Shown here: piece by piece, positions 62,054 through 64,000 of the stretch
Layout of the letters: each line of letters opens with the position of its first letter
Position numbering within the stretch: position 1 is the first letter of the stretch
From: Verrucomicrobiia bacterium
GTDB taxonomy: Bacteria; Verrucomicrobiota; Verrucomicrobiia; Limisphaerales; JAEYXS01
DNA length: 64,000 bases
Assembly: GCA_036405135.1 (NCBI GenBank)
Contig: DASWYF010000013.1
Coordinates: forward strand, 124,001-188,000
Reading direction: 5' to 3'
Notes under the pieces: model-generated
What the model saw: only the letters and a program-made list of their open reading frames with translations
What the model was told of the DNA's origin: nothing
The model's database searches: none
Translations under genes and position numbers: made by a program

Positions 62054-63478
62054 CTACTGTTTGAGCAGGTCCAACAGAGTCTCAGTGATCTTGGGGGCGG
62101 CTTGGACTTCGAGGTAGCTGGATTTGGCGCGCCAGGTTTCGTAGCCGCCGAGTTCGTGGTGTTTCACGGTGGGGAGGTAGCCGTTGTAACCATTGGCGAG
62201 GGAGACGGTGAAGGTTTGCTTCGCGGGGCTTTTTTCGCGCAGTTCGAGGCCGATCTCCACGAAGACTTCGCAAGGGATGGCGGTGATGCCGAGGTCCCCG
62301 ATGCGCATGGCCTGCAAGATCGATTTCACTTCGGCAGGGTAATCGGCCATCTGGACGGTTTCGCGGGCGTAGATCTCTTCCATGGTGTCCATGCGCGGGA
62401 GGCTGCGGGAGCGGGACATGATTTCTTTCGCACGGGTGACTTCTTCAGCATTGGGACGGCGCACGTCGAGGATGAGTTCTTTTTGTTTCACGCTGAGGGG
62501 AACCCAGTCTTGGTATTGGATTTTCTTCAGGGCGGTCAGTGAGGCTTGCGCGACGGCGTCGGCGACGAGGCCGATCTGTTCGTAAGCAGCGCGCTTGGGA
62601 GCGGGTTCGCGAAAGTTCACGTTGTTGATATTGCCGCTGGTGCCGTTGGAGAGGAGGGCGACGAAATCGGGTGAAGGGTTTTCGGCGGTGATGAGTTTCT
62701 TCACGCGCTTGCAGAAGGCGCCGTAGTAATCCGCCGAGATATGGCCGCCACCGGTGCCGCCGACGTAGTGGAGGGAGTAGTTCGCATACAGGGCGATGGG
62801 TTTGCCGTTGGTGCTGACGAGGGAGATGATGGAGACGACGGGATCAATGGGGCCGGAGGGTTCGATGAGGTCTTTGCTGGCACGCGGGGGATTCATCTTC
62901 ACTTTGTCCACACCACCGAAGGGATTTTTGTAGAGGGCTTCGTTCTTCAGGAACCAACGACGGTTGAAGACTTGGTTGGGTTCCTCGGCAGAGGCCCAGC
63001 CGATGCGGGCGGGTTCGAGATTGTTCAAGGCGCGGCGAATGCCATCGGCGATGCGTTGCGCGAGGAATTTTCCATACTCAGCATCAGCATCGCTCTGAAA
63101 CACGCTGCCGCTCGTGGGCGCGGAATGGGTGTGGGTGGCGGACATCATCATGTTCTCCAGTGGCAGACCGGTGGCTTCATTCACCATCTTCTTGGCGGCA
63201 TCGAAGATTTCACGGGGGATCATGCAGCTATCGCACACGACGAGGACGAGCTTGGTCTGGCCGTCATCCAAGGCGAGGCAACGGGCGTGGAGTTCATCGT
63301 GGATGTGCGTGGCCTTGCCATCCTGCATGTTGCCGTTGATGGAGACGCCGAGGTGCGGCGTGATGTTGCTGGTGGCGGCTCCGGCGCGGAACTGGCGTTT
63401 GGGTGATACAGCGGGTTGGGCGAGTGCGGTGGTGATGAAGACGCAGATGGACAGTAGGATGAAGGAAAGGCGTTTCAT
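62054..63478 (-). CDS. Secreted neutral/alkaline ceramidase-like protein
   Basis: 474 residues with signal peptide MKRLSFILLSICVFITTALA. The N-terminal ceramidase domain starts RAGAATSNITPHLGVSINGN, with zinc-type motifs MMSATHTHSAPTSG and HYVGGTGGGHISADYYG, and FVALLSNGTSGNINN. PVC genomes hold many of these proteins, and few are shown to cut ceramide; sugar or amide hydrolysis is equally possible. The catalytic Ser of true ceramidases (N-x-G-D-x-S-P) is represented by SNGTSGNI, a variation. Confidence 0.82.
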   Translation of the reverse strand: MKRLSFILLSICVFITTALAQPAVSPKRQFRAGAATSNITPHLGVSINGNMQDGKATHIHDELHARCLALDDGQTKLVLVVCDSCMIPREIFDAAKKMVNEATGLPLENMMMSATHTHSAPTSGSVFQSDADAEYGKFLAQRIADGIRRALNNLEPARIGWASAEEPNQVFNRRWFLKNEALYKNPFGGVDKVKMNPPRASKDLIEPSGPIDPVVSIISLVSTNGKPIALYANYSLHYVGGTGGGHISADYYGAFCKRVKKLITAENPSPDFVALLSNGTSGNINNVNFREPAPKRAAYEQIGLVADAVAQASLTALKKIQYQDWVPLSVKQKELILDVRRPNAEEVTRAKEIMSRSRSLPRMDTMEEIYARETVQMADYPAEVKSILQAMRIGDLGITAIPCEVFVEIGLELREKSPAKQTFTVSLANGYNGYLPTVKHHELGGYETWRAKSSYLEVQAAPKITETLLDLLKQ

Positions 63479-64000
63479 GGAGGGAGTTTAGGGAACTGAT
63501 GGAGAAATGTCTAATGACGAAATCCGAATGACGAAGGAATGAGCAATGACGAATGACCCATGAAATGGTTTTGCTACGTCGGACGTTCTCGGACTGCCGG
63601 CTAGAATCCGGCAGCACGGGGCGTCTGGTTTCATCGCTCTGGTTCGTAAGAAATGCGACAATTTTGTCTCCATGGAGCGCACCGAGCGCACCGAGCGCAC
63701 CGAAGACTAACGGAGGATCAAATAATCTGGCAGGATGCAGCCATGAAATTGAAATTTTGTTCGAGAATAGCGGGGAATAGTGAGGTTAAGGATAACGGTG
63801 GTTCACAGGAAAGGGCAGGGTGGGCGCGTGAGGAGGAATTCAGAATGAAGAAGCCGAAGTTCGGCCTCCCGAGAATGAAGAAAAGGGCGAACGGAAAACT
63901 TTTTGTGTGAACGCATTGGAACGTAGTGGAACGCAAGGTTAGCGGCGGACGAACGGTTCTGTCAGGGTTACTGGCGTGATAGGGAGAATTTTGTCTCCAT
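63479..64000. other. Gap of about 520 bases with repeats and no convincing gene
   Basis: Contains the 20-base repeat (63513-63532), a REP palindrome ctgccgg-ctagaat-ccggcag (63594-63614), a threefold nine-base tandem gagcgcacc (about 63676-63702) and two copies of aattttgtctccat (63659 on and 63987 to the end). Short open frames here look like noise; several contain the repeats. Confidence 0.7.
63594..63614 (-). repeat. REP palindrome of the priA family
   Basis: Stem ctgccgg/ccggcag with loop ctagaat, one base different from the loop ctggaat of the priA copies. Its flanks (ggactgccgg before, cacggggcgtctggtttc after) also match the second palindrome of the priA REP pairs, so this is a solitary half of such a pair. 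Confidence 0.8.

Overview
The window is a GC-moderate, gene-dense bacterial chromosome segment. Gene content suggests a Gram-negative member of the Verrucomicrobiota or a close PVC relative, though no rRNA or other marker here proves this. The signs are an outer-membrane-type polysaccharide locus, a PurA-like DUF3276 protein, a secreted ceramidase-like protein, many signal-peptide hydrolases, REP/RAYT elements and abundant intergenic palindromes. No tRNA, rRNA, CRISPR array, prophage or complete classical IS was seen.

Layout. 1-10 kb: edge of an amidohydrolase-like gene, an ABC exporter, unrecognised proteins, a lipoprotein with an ExbD-like domain, an HPr-like protein, a UbiA prenyltransferase, a GNAT acetyltransferase and a DUF362 protein. 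9-21 kb: housekeeping block with a TPR lipoprotein, CvpA, primase DnaG, an esterase, PriA, a DUF3276 protein, a membrane protein, a YihY/BrkB protein and two unknowns. 21.5-25.3 kb: SGNH hydrolase, two glycosyltransferases, a methyltransferase. 25.3-33.1 kb (+): deoxysugar and glycan-decoration genes (RmlD, RmlC-like, C-methyltransferase, CmcI-like, glycosyltransferases, hexapeptide acetyltransferase, MetW-like), interrupted by a zeta-toxin-like pair. 33.1-45.4 kb (-): one tightly packed operon for a nonulosonic-acid-type sugar. 45.5-56.1 kb (+): YebC, an MsbA-like exporter with an extra periplasmic domain, an MBOAT O-acyltransferase with SGNH partner, PseB, PseC, a PseG-PseH fusion and KdsD-type isomerase. 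56.3-63.5 kb: two secreted esterases, a ClC channel, an ankyrin protein, a gamma-glutamylcyclotransferase, TerC and a ceramidase-like protein. 63.5-64 kb: repeats only.

How the genes fit together. PseB, PseC, PseH, PseG, PseI and a CMP-sugar transferase candidate are all present, split over two opposite-strand operons, so a complete pseudaminic-acid-type pathway can be read from the window. A WbpG/PseA-like amidotransferase with HisH2 and HisF2 suggests an acetamidino-modified sugar. A second NeuB-family synthase and a phosphotransferase-fold kinase sit in the same operon and have no obvious place in the textbook pathway.

The strongest unusual feature is in priA. About 1.06 kb, made of a RAYT (REP-associated tyrosine transposase) domain with HUH and Tyr motifs between two 187-bp REP-pair direct repeats, lies in frame inside the helicase gene, just before Walker A. 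The 3.3-kb reading frame has no stop. The RAYT also appears to keep its own ATG and Shine-Dalgarno in another frame, joined to the PriA frame at a run of eight T. A second palindromic repeat sits in frame inside pseG-pseH. Palindromic repeats in this genome therefore seem able to colonise coding sequence without breaking it.
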